DNA from: JAEINY01 sp942490535
GTDB lineage: Bacteria > Bacteroidota > Bacteroidia > Bacteroidales > Marinilabiliaceae
Length of the DNA: 64,000 nt
Direction of reading: 5' to 3'
Assembly: GCA_942490535.1 (NCBI GenBank)
Contig: CALNXQ010000004.1
Span: 496,001 to 560,000 of the forward strand
Below, in pieces: positions 33,620 through 41,748 of the stretch; within the stretch, counting starts at the first letter, position 1, and every line of letters starts with the position of its first letter. The position numbers and the translations under genes were made by a program. A model generated the notes under the pieces. That model was given only the letters and a program-made list of their open reading frames with translations, was not told the DNA's origin and made no database searches.

Positions 33620-35694
33620 TGTGTGACCTATTAAAAAATAATCTGGAAATGAGTGATATTCCAAAAATATATTCCATTAAAAAGACGGATAAAGAAACCT
33701 TATTAAAATGGTACCGTCTGCTATTCCTGGGGCGTACCCTGGATGAAAAGGCCCCTAACTATTTGAAGCAAGCCATTGGCTGGTCGTATCATGCACCGGC
33801 TGCCGGACACGATGGTATTCAGCTGGCCATTGGTCAAAACTTCAACCGTGAAAAAGATCATCTGTTTCCCTACTACCGTGATTTGATCACTACCTTATCA
33901 GCCGGATTAACCTCTGAAGAGATCATCTACAATGGAATCTCCAAAGATACCGATGTAGCGGGCGGTGGACGACACATGTCCAATCATTTTGCCAAACCCG
34001 AATGGAACATCCACAATGTTTCGTCGTGTACCGGTAACCATACACTGCATGCAGTGGGAATGGGGCGTGCTTTAAAAACCTATAAAGCCAAAGGGGTTGC
34101 CATTAGTTCACAAGGGGAGTCGTCTGTATCCGAAGGGTATGTGTACGAAGCCGTTAATGGCGCGTCAAAAGAACAACTACCGGTCGTGTTTGTATTTCAG
34201 GACAACGGCTATGGCATTTCCGTGCCTAAAAAAGATCAGACCGCCAACCGAAAAGTAGCTAAGAACTTTGAGGGATTAAAGCATCTGCGCATCATCTATT
34301 GTAATGGGAAAGATGTTTTTGACTCCATGAATGCCATGGCAGAAGCCGTAAGCTGGGCTGAAGAAAATCAGAAACCAGTGATTGTTCAAGCCAACTGTGT
34401 CCGCATTCATTCGCACAGTAATTCTGATCGTCATGATTTGTATCGCGATGACAATGAGTTGTCCTATGTAAAAGAATACGATCCATTGGCCAAATTCAAA
34501 CGTCTGTTATTACGCTATGATCGTGCCACCGAGGACGAATTAACAGCCATTGAAGCCGATGTCGCTGCCGAGGTAAAGGTGTCGCACCGCAAAGGAATGG
34601 CAGCGCCACATCCGACTCCGGAGTCCATCCATGATTTTGTGATGCCGGAACCTTATAAGGCTGAAAAGTACCCGGACGGAACACACCATTTTGATGGTGA
34701 GCCGAAGAAATTAATACAGGGTTTGAATGAGACCTTGAAAGCTGAGTTTCGTCGTAACCCGGACACATTTATCTGGGGACAAGACATTGCCAATAAAGAT
34801 AAAGGTGGAATTTTCAATGTATCCAAAGGCATGCAGCAGGAGTTTGGCAAAGAGCGCGTCTTTAATGCGCCCATTGCAGAGGACTTTATTATGGGAACGG
34901 CTAATGGAATGGTACGTTATAATAAGGACATCCGCGTAGTGGTGGAAGGAGCGGAGTTCGCTGATTACTTCTGGCCAGCCATGGAGCAGTTTGTAGAAAC
35001 TACTCATGAATATTGGCGGACCAAGGGACAATTCTCCCCTAACATCACTGTGCGCCTGGCATCAGGTGGTTACATTGGTGGAGGCTTGTACCACTCGCAA
35101 AACATTGAAGGGGCATTGACAACTTTCCCCGGCGTAAGGATTGTTTATCCTTCCTATGCCGATGATGCGGCCGGCTTGTTGCGTACGTCCATTCGGTCGG
35201 AGGGAATGACTGTATTTATGGAGCCTAAAGCGCTTTATAACGCCCCCAAAGCGGCGACTCCCATTCCGGATGATTTTGAAGTTCCTTTTGGAAAAGCACG
35301 CACCAGGCGGGAAGGAACCGATTTAACCATCATCACCTATGGTAATACCACTCAAATGAGTGTGGAGGCAGCTGATAAATTAGCAAAAGATGGTTTTGGA
35401 AATGTGGAAGTGATTGACCTGCGTTCATTGATTCCATTGGACACGGAAGCCATCATCAGTTCCATCAAGAAAACATCACGAGCATTGATCGTACACGAAG
35501 ATAAAGTATTTTCTGGCTTTGGTGCGGAAGTGGCCGCCACCATCACTGCGGATGCCTTTGAGTATTTGGATGCACCAGTGAAACGTGTGGGATCTACTTT
35601 TACGCCCGTGGGTTTCAATCGGACTCTGGAAGCTGCTACCTTGCCCAATACGCAAAAAATTTATGACGCAGCAAAAGAGCTGTTAGCTTATTAA
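33619..35694 (+). CDS. Fused 2-oxoacid dehydrogenase E1 (alpha plus beta)
   Basis: 691 residues joining the alpha subunit (thiamine diphosphate half, about 1-340) and the beta subunit (about 355-691) in one chain, a form common in Bacteroidota. The ATG at 33619 overlaps the E2 stop; a second ATG at 33649 is possible. The thiamine-binding motif reads SSQGESSVSEG ... QDNGYG, with GES where the classic motif has GDG, and the beta half has GQDIANKDKGGIFNV, FNAPIAEDFIMGTANG and LASGGYIGGGLYHSQ. The complex oxidatively decarboxylates pyruvate or branched-chain 2-oxoacids. A flavodoxin follows. Confidence 0.92.
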   Translation: MCDLLKNNLEMSDIPKIYSIKKTDKETLLKWYRLLFLGRTLDEKAPNYLKQAIGWSYHAPAAGHDGIQLAIGQNFNREKDHLFPYYRDLITTLSAGLTSEEIIYNGISKDTDVAGGGRHMSNHFAKPEWNIHNVSSCTGNHTLHAVGMGRALKTYKAKGVAISSQGESSVSEGYVYEAVNGASKEQLPVVFVFQDNGYGISVPKKDQTANRKVAKNFEGLKHLRIIYCNGKDVFDSMNAMAEAVSWAEENQKPVIVQANCVRIHSHSNSDRHDLYRDDNELSYVKEYDPLAKFKRLLLRYDRATEDELTAIEADVAAEVKVSHRKGMAAPHPTPESIHDFVMPEPYKAEKYPDGTHHFDGEPKKLIQGLNETLKAEFRRNPDTFIWGQDIANKDKGGIFNVSKGMQQEFGKERVFNAPIAEDFIMGTANGMVRYNKDIRVVVEGAEFADYFWPAMEQFVETTHEYWRTKGQFSPNITVRLASGGYIGGGLYHSQNIEGALTTFPGVRIVYPSYADDAAGLLRTSIRSEGMTVFMEPKALYNAPKAATPIPDDFEVPFGKARTRREGTDLTIITYGNTTQMSVEAADKLAKDGFGNVEVIDLRSLIPLDTEAIISSIKKTSRALIVHEDKVFSGFGAEVAATITADAFEYLDAPVKRVGSTFTPVGFNRTLEAATLPNTQKIYDAAKELLAY

Positions 35695-35713
35695 CCCTTC
35701 AATTAATTTGAGT

Positions 35714-36220
35714 ATGCAAGATACAGGTATATTTTATAGTTTCAGATCGGTGAAGACCGGTCAGCAGGTAAAAAAGATCATCAAATTGTTGGGGAATGAG
35801 AAGGCTGAAACAGTAGATGTGGATGTTGTTACCCGCGAGCAGTTCATGAAATTCACCAATTTCATTTTGGCGGTCCCCACGTGGTTTGATGGTGAGTTGC
35901 CCAATTATTGGGATGAGTTTTTACCGGCCATCGAAGATGAAGATTTCAAAGGTAAGAACTTTGCCATTTTTGGTGGCGGTGATCAGAAAGGTTATCCCGA
36001 GAATTTTGTGGATGGTGTTGGTATTATGGCTGATTTCATTGAAGAGAGAGGCGGTCATCTTGTCGGCTTTACATCCACAAAAGGTTATGATTTCGAAGGT
36101 AGCAGGGCACAGCGCGGTGATCAGTTTGTTGGTTTGGCGCTGGATATTGAAAATCAAGCAGCTCAAAGCAATGAGCGCATCGAAAAGTGGGTAGAAAGCC
36201 TGAAGAAAGAATTTAAATAA
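35714..36220 (+). CDS. Flavodoxin
   Basis: 168 residues from the ATG at 35714 (a TTG at 35708 is less likely). Flavodoxin fold: first strand TGIFYSF, then RSVKTGQQV instead of the classic T-G-N-T phosphate loop of FMN-binding, later AVPTWFDGELPNYWDEFLP (the aromatic FMN loop with Trp), GKNFAIFGGGDQKGYPENFVDG and HLVGFTSTKGYDFEGS. The altered phosphate loop resembles Bacteroidota flavodoxins. An electron carrier, perhaps drawing electrons from the E1/E2 complex upstream; that link is inference. Confidence 0.8.
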   Translation: MQDTGIFYSFRSVKTGQQVKKIIKLLGNEKAETVDVDVVTREQFMKFTNFILAVPTWFDGELPNYWDEFLPAIEDEDFKGKNFAIFGGGDQKGYPENFVDGVGIMADFIEERGGHLVGFTSTKGYDFEGSRAQRGDQFVGLALDIENQAAQSNERIEKWVESLKKEFK

Positions 36221-36245
36221 GAGAAGTTAGTTAATTTGGATCTAA

Positions 36246-36282
36246 ATGGCCGGTGGAATTAAACTTCATCGGCTATTTTTTT
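36246..36282 (+). terminator. Weak terminator after the flavodoxin gene
   Basis: GCCGGTG (36249-36255) pairs with CATCGGC (36267-36273) with a G-T pair, followed by TATTTTTTT. Confidence 0.5.
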
Positions 36283-36844
36283 ATAAAAATAAAGTGTGCT
36301 CCAATAGAATTTTCATGCCAATTCCAATCAGAATTAAACCACCAATTAATTCAATTTTGTTTTTATAGATACTTCCCAGTCGAATGCCCAGTGTTAAACC
36401 CGCAAATGCGAACACAAAAGTTGTGATCCCAATAACGATAGCCGGGAACAATATTTCAACACCAAGCAGGGAAAAACTAATACCTACAGCCAGGGCATCA
36501 ATACTGGTAGCAATGGCTAAGGTTGTAATGGTTTTGTTACAATGAGGATTTATACAGGGGGCTTCCGATTCATGCTTAAGTGCCTCATATACCATTTTCC
36601 CGCCAATAAAAAGAAGCAGAACAAAAGCGACCCAGTGGTCGAATGATTTAATATAAGATTCAAAGGAATGTCCTAAATACCATCCCAAAACGGGCATAAA
36701 TCCCTGAAAAACAGCAAAAAGAATACTGATTTTCCCCATGGTTTTTAACTGGAAATAGTTTAGAGATAAACCGGCAGAAATTGATACCGCAAACGAATCC
36801 ATAGCCAGTGCGATGGCCAGCATTAATAGTGTTAGAAATTCCAT
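36281..36844 (-). CDS. mntP: Manganese efflux pump MntP
   Basis: 187 residues, six membrane helices and the two conserved inverted motifs AMDSFAVSISAG (residues about 15-26) and ATSIDALAVGISF (about 111-123), with the aspartates needed for Mn2+ transport in E. coli MntP. It exports manganese across the inner membrane. The gene stands alone, convergent with the flavodoxin operon. No yybP-ykoY riboswitch is seen in the short leader. Confidence 0.93.
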   Translation of the reverse strand: MEFLTLLMLAIALAMDSFAVSISAGLSLNYFQLKTMGKISILFAVFQGFMPVLGWYLGHSFESYIKSFDHWVAFVLLLFIGGKMVYEALKHESEAPCINPHCNKTITTLAIATSIDALAVGISFSLLGVEILFPAIVIGITTFVFAFAGLTLGIRLGSIYKNKIELIGGLILIGIGMKILLEHTLFL

Positions 36845-36863
36845 AACTCCGGGTCATTTGGCG

Positions 36864-36871
36864 CAAAAGTA
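36864..36871 (-). promoter_or_regulatory. -7 box for mntP
   Basis: TACTTTTG on the minus strand, 20 bases before the ATG, matches TAnnTTTG. Confidence 0.5.
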
Positions 36872-36922
36872 AGGAAAATATTGAAACTCTCCCGACCATA
36901 ATATATTATAGACAAGTAAAAT

Positions 36923-36950
36923 GAAAAAAGCTCCGGTATATACCGAAGCT
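36923..36950 (-). terminator. Terminator of tRNA-Lys copy 1
   Basis: AGCTTCGGTA and TACCGGAGCT (minus strand) form the stem, followed by a T tract. Confidence 0.75.
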
Positions 36951-36959
36951 AATTTAAAG

Positions 36960-37032
36960 TGACTCAGCAGGGGTTCGAACCCTGGACCCCATCCTTAAAA
37001 GGGATGTGCTCTACCAGCTGAGCTACTGAGTC
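36960..37032 (-). tRNA. tRNA-Lys (UUU), array copy 1
   Basis: 73 nt, all arms pair: acceptor GACTCAG/CTGAGTC, D arm GCTC/GAGC, anticodon arm CATCC/GGATG with loop CTTTTAA, T arm CAGGG/CCCTG with TTCGAAC. Anticodon UUU, lysine. CCA is not encoded. Own promoter and terminator. U34 is a likely MnmH target. Confidence 0.97.
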
Positions 37033-37050
37033 GCCTTGTTTTTGCGGTTG

Positions 37051-37083
37051 CAAAGATAACGCATTTAATTTTAAAATTGCAAA
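37051..37083 (-). promoter_or_regulatory. Promoter of tRNA-Lys copy 1
   Basis: Minus strand: TTTG, 21-nt spacer, TATCTTTG; box ends 18 bases before the tRNA. Confidence 0.65.
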
Positions 37084-37191
37084 TGAAAATTGAGATTTTA
37101 TATGGGTTACAGAGGGACTGATTTAAAATCAAAGAGGTAGAAAACTATACAGAATGAATTATTCCGGGTGAGATTAGGATATGGCGTAAAC

Positions 37192-37220
37192 AAAAAAAGC
37201 TCCGGTAAATACCGAAGCTT
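37192..37220 (-). terminator. Terminator of tRNA-Lys copy 2
   Basis: Stem AAGCTTCGGTA / TACCGGAGCTT followed by T7 on the minus strand. Confidence 0.75.
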
Positions 37221-37228
37221 ATTTAAAG

Positions 37229-37301
37229 TGACTCAGCAGGGGTTCGAACCCTGGACCCCATCCTTAAAAGGGATGTGCTCTACCAGCTGAGCTACTGAGT
37301 C
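37229..37301 (-). tRNA. tRNA-Lys (UUU), array copy 2
   Basis: Identical to copy 1 over all 73 nt. Confidence 0.97.
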
Positions 37302-37319
37302 GCCTTGTTTTTGCGGTTG

Positions 37320-37352
37320 CAAAGATAACGCATTAAAATTTAAAATTGCAAA
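37320..37352 (-). promoter_or_regulatory. Promoter of tRNA-Lys copy 2
   Basis: TTTG, 21-nt spacer, TATCTTTG on the minus strand. Confidence 0.65.
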
Positions 37353-37460
37353 TGAAAATTGAGATTTTATATGGGTTACAGAGGGACTGATTTAAAATCA
37401 AAGAGGTAGAAAACTATACAGAATGAATTATTCCGGGTGAGATTAGGATATGGCGTAAAC

Positions 37461-37489
37461 AAAAAAAGCTCCGGTAAATACCGAAGCTT
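37461..37489 (-). terminator. Terminator of tRNA-Lys copy 3
   Basis: Same stem and T tract as copy 2. Confidence 0.75.
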
Positions 37490-37497
37490 ATTTAAAG

Positions 37498-37570
37498 TGA
37501 CTCAGCAGGGGTTCGAACCCTGGACCCCATCCTTAAAAGGGATGTGCTCTACCAGCTGAGCTACTGAGTC
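37498..37570 (-). tRNA. tRNA-Lys (UUU), array copy 3
   Basis: Identical to copy 1. Confidence 0.97.
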
Positions 37571-37588
37571 GCCTTGTTTTTGCGGTTG

Positions 37589-37621
37589 CAAAGATAACGC
37601 ATTAAAATTTAAAATTGCAAA
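37589..37621 (-). promoter_or_regulatory. Promoter of tRNA-Lys copy 3
   Basis: TTTG, 21-nt spacer, TATCTTTG on the minus strand. Confidence 0.65.
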
Positions 37622-37731
37622 TGAAAACTGAGATTTTACATGGGTTACAGAGGGACTGGTTAAAAATCAAAGAGGTAGAAAACTATACAGAATGAATTAT
37701 TCCGGGTGAGATTAGGATATGGCGTAAACAA

Positions 37732-37759
37732 AAAAAAGCTCCGGTAAATACCGAAGCTT
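37732..37759 (-). terminator. Terminator of tRNA-Lys copy 4
   Basis: Same stem as copies 2 and 3, followed by T8 on the minus strand. Confidence 0.75.
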
Positions 37760-37767
37760 ATTTAAAG

Positions 37768-37840
37768 TGACTCAGCAGGGGTTCGAACCCTGGACCCCAT
37801 CCTTAAAAGGGATGTGCTCTACCAGCTGAGCTACTGAGTC
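37768..37840 (-). tRNA. tRNA-Lys (UUU), array copy 4
   Basis: Identical to copy 1. It is the first copy in transcription order. Its upstream flank differs from the other three, and the -7 box is degenerate (TATTTCG instead of TATCTTTG), so it may be weakly expressed. Confidence 0.95.
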
Positions 37841-38129
37841 GCCTTATTTTTTTTGCGCTGCGAAATAACTATTTTATATTTACAATTGCAACTAATTACT
37901 GAAAATAAATTGTAAATTGAAGTTCCAATTAGTGTATGTGGATACATAGCAGAGACTTATTTTATTAGAAAAATTTGGCTTTCTACATATTGTTAATAAG
38001 CCGGCATTATTATGGATGAGTAAAGGTAAATCCTTGCTTGATATTAGAAAAAGCTGACTTCCAGTATTTTTTTTCGTAAATTGTATACTGCCATATAAGA
38101 TAGTAAACAGACAATAAGCGCTCTCACTT

Positions 38130-39434
38130 ATGAAAATTCTACTTATTTCTCCCGCAGTGGATATCGAAAAAAGAACAAACAAGGGGTTGATGATGCCTCA
38201 ACTGGCCCTTTATATCATTGAAGGACTGACTCCCACAGAACATGATGTCACAATTGTTGAAGAAGAGGCTGAGCCAATTGATTTGGAGTATGATTGTGAC
38301 TTGGTGGGAATTAGTTGCATGACAGCAAATGCGCCCAGGGCTTATGATCTTTGCATGAAGTTCAGGCAGAGAGGAAAAACAGTGATTTTGGGAGGTGTAC
38401 ATCCCACTATTCTTCCAGATGAAGCCTTGCTGCATGCAGACTCTGTGGTGATCGGAGAAGCGGAAGGTGTATGGCCATTGCTGCTCCATGATTTTGTAGA
38501 AGGTAAATTGAAACAGACCTATCATGATCCGGAACCAGATTTAGAAAAATACATACCGAAAGACTTCAGTCGGCTGATAAAGAAAAGACTATTCAAATTA
38601 ATTCCCGTCTTAACGACTAAAGGATGCCCTTATAATTGCGACTTTTGTTGTGTGTCAAATTTATATGGAAAAAAAATCAGGCATATACCCATAGAGAACG
38701 TAGTTCGGGATATTAAGGAATCGCACTCTAAAAATTTCATTTTTTTAGATGATAATATCATTGGACAACCGGAATATGCCAAAGCTCTTTTTAAGGCCAT
38801 AAAACCTTTAAAAATTAGCTGGGTTGGACAGGCTTCAGTTTCCTTGTTAGCTAATGATGATGAACTGATGAAGCTCGCTGCTGAAAGCGGTTGTAAAGTG
38901 CTGTTTTTTGGTATTGAAAGTGTATCTGAAGAACAACTAAATGTCATGCACAAAGCATTTAAAGAGATAAAACACCTGGAAAGTGCTTTGAAGAAGATTA
39001 AAAAAATGGGGATTTTGATTCATGCTTCTATGGTTTTTGGGTTTGATAATGATAAAAAACTGGTATTTGATGAAACGGTACAATTCTTAATGAAAAACAA
39101 AGTGAGTACTGTTTCTTTTAATGTGCTGACCCCATATCCGGGTACAAAGATCTATGAGCAATTAAAACAATCTAATCGGTTAACAACTACCAATTGGAAA
39201 TACTACGATCATAATACAGTTGTTTTCAAACCCAAAAATATGACGGCGTATGAACTTCAAAAAGGAAAAATAAATGCGCGGAAAAAATTCTATAGTATTT
39301 CCTCGGTGATAAAACGGTTTGCAGGGAACTTATATAATCCATTAATCTATTTTCCTATGAATTTTGGACATATGAAGCAAGTTAAAGTAGAAGCCAAAAG
39401 AATAGCCGCGCTTAAATCAGAATTATTCGGATAA
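38130..39434 (+). CDS. B12-binding radical SAM protein
   Basis: 434 residues. The N-terminal third is a cobalamin-binding fold (MKILLISPAVDIEKRT ... ADSVVIGEAEGVWPLLL), and the middle is a radical SAM core with Cys166-x3-Cys170-x2-Cys173 in KGCPYNCDFCC, followed by FIFLDDNIIGQPEYAKAL and FFGIESVSEEQL, both typical of this class. The C-terminal region is the helical tail often annotated DUF4070. Class B members methylate carbon or phosphorus or rearrange substrates; BchE and HpnP are relatives. The product is not predictable. The gene lies alone, divergent from the tRNA-Lys array, and is followed by a zinc-ribbon gene on the same strand. Confidence 0.9.
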   Translation: MKILLISPAVDIEKRTNKGLMMPQLALYIIEGLTPTEHDVTIVEEEAEPIDLEYDCDLVGISCMTANAPRAYDLCMKFRQRGKTVILGGVHPTILPDEALLHADSVVIGEAEGVWPLLLHDFVEGKLKQTYHDPEPDLEKYIPKDFSRLIKKRLFKLIPVLTTKGCPYNCDFCCVSNLYGKKIRHIPIENVVRDIKESHSKNFIFLDDNIIGQPEYAKALFKAIKPLKISWVGQASVSLLANDDELMKLAAESGCKVLFFGIESVSEEQLNVMHKAFKEIKHLESALKKIKKMGILIHASMVFGFDNDKKLVFDETVQFLMKNKVSTVSFNVLTPYPGTKIYEQLKQSNRLTTTNWKYYDHNTVVFKPKNMTAYELQKGKINARKKFYSISSVIKRFAGNLYNPLIYFPMNFGHMKQVKVEAKRIAALKSELFG

Positions 39435-39506
39435 AAATAAGTTAAGGTCTTCCTGGGTAACAATTTATATAGTAATTATATCATTAACCTTGAAAACCTA
39501 TTTTTT

Positions 39507-39707
39507 ATGGACAACACTTCAAAATGTCTCAAATGCGAAAACACTACGTTCGAAGTAGTGAATGATGTGCCGGTCAATTCAAACTATGAGTTGATATTTG
39601 TCCGATGCGAGAAATGTCACACCGTAGTAAGTGCTATTGATTACTATAATGTAGGTACCTTAGTCAAAAAGCTAGCCCAAAAGATGAACTTGGATTTAGA
39701 TAAATAG
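39507..39707 (+). CDS. Small zinc-ribbon protein
   Basis: 66 residues. Two CxxC pairs (CLKCENTTFEVV and VRCEKCHTVVSA) form a treble-clef or zinc-ribbon domain, then a short helix VGTLVKKLAQKM. No signal peptide. Probably a nucleic-acid- or protein-binding adaptor; the family is not identified. It lies 72 bases after the radical SAM gene and just before a terminator shared with tRNA-Lys copy 5. Confidence 0.65.
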   Translation: MDNTSKCLKCENTTFEVVNDVPVNSNYELIFVRCEKCHTVVSAIDYYNVGTLVKKLAQKMNLDLDK

Positions 39708-39718
39708 GCACTAAAGGA

Positions 39719-39750
39719 TAAAAGCTCCGGTAATTGCCGGAGCTTTTTTG
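39719..39750. terminator. Bidirectional terminator (zinc-ribbon gene / tRNA-Lys copy 5)
   Basis: AAAGCTCCGG (39721-39730) and CCGGAGCTTT (39737-39746), perfect 10-bp stem with A and T runs on both sides. Confidence 0.8.
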
Positions 39751-39752
39751 TG

Positions 39753-39825
39753 TGACTCAGCAGGGGTTCGAACCCTGGACCCCATCCTTAAAAGGGATGT
39801 GCTCTACCAGCTGAGCTACTGAGTC
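39753..39825 (-). tRNA. tRNA-Lys (UUU), copy 5
   Basis: Identical to the array copies, 2 kb away from them. Own promoter just upstream. Confidence 0.97.
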
Positions 39826-39843
39826 GCCTTGTTTTTGCGGTTG

Positions 39844-39874
39844 CAAATATAGGGATTTCACCCTACAATTGCAA
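39844..39874 (-). promoter_or_regulatory. Promoter of tRNA-Lys copy 5
   Basis: TTG, 20-nt spacer, TATATTTG on the minus strand. Confidence 0.6.
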
Positions 39875-41018
39875 GTCAAATTCATACTTTTGGGTGGATT
39901 TAAAGAGGGGCTGAAGGTAATATTCAGAATAACAAAAGAAAGCAAGCTCATCTTTAACATTGATTAACATTAAAGCTTCAAAGCACTGAAAAATTATAGA
40001 TAAAAGCATTTTTTATCAGTTTTGGAGAACCCAATGTACATGCTTATAAGTTAACAATAACTAATTCGCTTAGATTTTGATATTCTGACTAGAATTATAT
40101 CCAAGTCAAATAGAATAAAAATCATTTTTTTGTTGAAAATCGCTTTATCTCCATAAAGCATAAACAAAGGTGGGCTTTCTCACCTGAACCATGCTATGTT
40201 CTGCTAGCCAAAGATGCCTTAGATTACATTGATAGGAGCACTATAAGATTCCAGATTTTTTAGCAAAGTATAAACTCAAAGTTAGACTAGTGAATTGAGT
40301 GTTGTATACAGATGCGCATTACAAATGTCTACGGCAAAATTGATTCGATAGAGTAGGAGAGGTGTTACATATGTAATGCACACTTGTAACTATTTATTTT
40401 ACATGTTGATGGGAAAAGAGGGTTAAAAGCCAAAAGAAGTTTTATACAAATGTAATGTGCTTAAATGAAGCAACTGCACATACATTAATGGCATAATGCA
40501 TATCTTAATGCACATTAATCCAGTTGATTTAAGAATTTAAATAAAGTATAAATTCAATTAGAAATTTACAATAGTGATTATTCCCACTCATTATCTATTT
40601 TTGAACATGTTATTACCATGTTATACATCTAATTTCCAGTGAAATATAATAAATACACGAACATAAACTTCAAATGGATCGTATTCACCTATTAATTAGC
40701 ATCATATAGCGTGTTGTGATTTTCGAAACGCCAGCAAATACAACCTGTTCGCACGTTTTTGCAGTTGGTACTAATTTTCATAAAACACTAAATTAATGCT
40801 GTTTAAGTTTTGTGATTTGAAGTAATAGGAGCTTCTTTGTATATAAGCTTAAAAAGGTGCCGAGCAAAAAGCCGATTTTTTTTACAATTGCAGAGTATTT
40901 GTAAATCTCCACAACTTACTATTGTAATTATAATTTTTTTGAATACATTTGTCACAAGATAAGTGTGATTACGCTTGTCTATACGTAAACAATCATTGAT
41001 TACAAGAGTAAGCTGGTT
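39875..41018. other. Long AT-rich spacer upstream of the XRE gene
   Basis: About 1.1 kb with no gene. It contains TTACATATGTAA (40365-40376, perfect 12-bp palindrome), TACAAATGTA (40445-40454) and a run of repeated ATGCA/TTAATG words (about 40480-40525), and ends in the XRE promoter. Possibly a regulatory region; no RNA gene recognised. Confidence 0.4.
40922..40951 (+). promoter_or_regulatory. Promoter of the XRE regulator
   Basis: TTG (40922-40924), 19-nt spacer, TACATTTG (40944-40951); 68 bases before the ATG. Confidence 0.55.
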
Positions 41019-41483
41019 ATGAAAGAGCGAATTCAAGCGATTATCAATAAAGAGGGCATAACACCCTCCAGATTTGCAGATATTATTGGTGTGCAACGTT
41101 CAGGTATTTCTCACATTCTTTCGGGTAGGAATAAACCGAGCTTGGATTTTTTGAACAAGGTATTGATTCATTATCCACACATAAGTGGCGATTGGTTGAT
41201 TACTGGTAATGGTGAAATGTTTAAAAATACAGGTGAAAAGCGGTCTTTTAAGCAATTATCTTTCCCTAGTAGACCAAGTAGTGAAGTTAAACCGGAAAAA
41301 CCGATTGTTCCCCCTATAAAACAATCCTCCCCAGAACCAACGAAAGAAGAACGGATGGAAGTTCAATCTGAAAAAGTTTCTGCTCCCATGGAAACACAAC
41401 TGTTTGCTTCAGAAGGCAAGCACATTGAACGGATCCTGGTATTTTATCAGGACAAAACATTTAGAGAATACCGACCAGAGTAA
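41019..41483 (+). CDS. XRE-family helix-turn-helix regulator
   Basis: 154 residues. The N-terminal 70 residues are a phage-repressor-like helix-turn-helix (RIQAIINKEGITPSRFADIIGVQRSGISHILSGRNKPSL), followed by a linker rich in K, P, E and S, and a short C-terminal strand region (HIERILVFYQDKTFREYRPE). This design is very common in Bacteroidota, but targets are unknown. It lies 1.1 kb after tRNA-Lys copy 5 and 265 bases before pyrKD. The palindromes around it are candidate operators, by inference only. Confidence 0.88.
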   Translation: MKERIQAIINKEGITPSRFADIIGVQRSGISHILSGRNKPSLDFLNKVLIHYPHISGDWLITGNGEMFKNTGEKRSFKQLSFPSRPSSEVKPEKPIVPPIKQSSPEPTKEERMEVQSEKVSAPMETQLFASEGKHIERILVFYQDKTFREYRPE

Positions 41484-41660
41484 TTGACTATAGGATATCT
41501 CTATAAGTAATTGTTTAGTAGTCGTGAATTAGCTCATTAAGGGCGACGCATAAACGGAATGAATTACTTGCCTAACCCTATAATCATGTTTAAATTTCAT
41601 CGCTCATCACCTTTTCCATGCAGAATCAACATGGAACCATCCCAATTTTAGGTACGTTGC

Positions 41661-41689
41661 TTGCCTTCTCTTGATTTTTGGTATATTTG
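41661..41689 (+). promoter_or_regulatory. Promoter of pyrKD
   Basis: TTG (41661-41663), 18-nt spacer, TATATTTG (41682-41689). A start near 41695 would place the palindrome at 41707 just downstream. Confidence 0.55.
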
Positions 41690-41706
41690 CACCGAAAATA
41701 AGCTAG

Positions 41707-41718
41707 TTACAATTGTAA
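41707..41718. promoter_or_regulatory. Perfect palindrome TTACAATTGTAA in the pyrKD leader
   Basis: 12-bp perfect palindrome about 12 bases after the predicted transcription start and 30 bases before the pyrK ATG, a typical operator position. Similar palindromes occur at 43543-43552, 43645-43656 and 43756-43767. Confidence 0.45.
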
Positions 41719-41748
41719 ACAATTCCTGTATTACAATAAAGTGTGCAA

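Larger units (their letters stand above)
36923..37840 (-). repeat. Tandem array of four tRNA-Lys units (unit about 269 bp)
   Basis: Four tRNA genes start 269, 269 and 270 bases apart. Each unit contains a terminator, the tRNA and a spacer with a Bacteroidota promoter. The spacers of copies 1 to 3 differ at only a few positions, so the duplications are young. Copy 4 has a different upstream flank and marks one edge of the repeat. Confidence 0.92.

Noticed and set aside
36923..37840. CRISPR array
   Set aside because: The repeats are 269-bp units containing tRNA genes, not short repeats with unique spacers.
37892..38182. Minus-strand open frame at the left of the radical SAM gene
   Set aside because: Overlaps the start of the radical SAM gene and the tRNA flank; no family resemblance.
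39757..39960. Minus-strand open frame ending VAQLVEHIPFKDGVQGSNPC
   Set aside because: It is a translation through tRNA-Lys copy 5, a familiar artefact (VAQLVEHIPFKDGVQGSNPC pattern).
41171..41179. DnaA box (TTATCCACA) as a sign of oriC
   Set aside because: Single box, inside the XRE coding region; no box cluster or dnaA/dnaN near.
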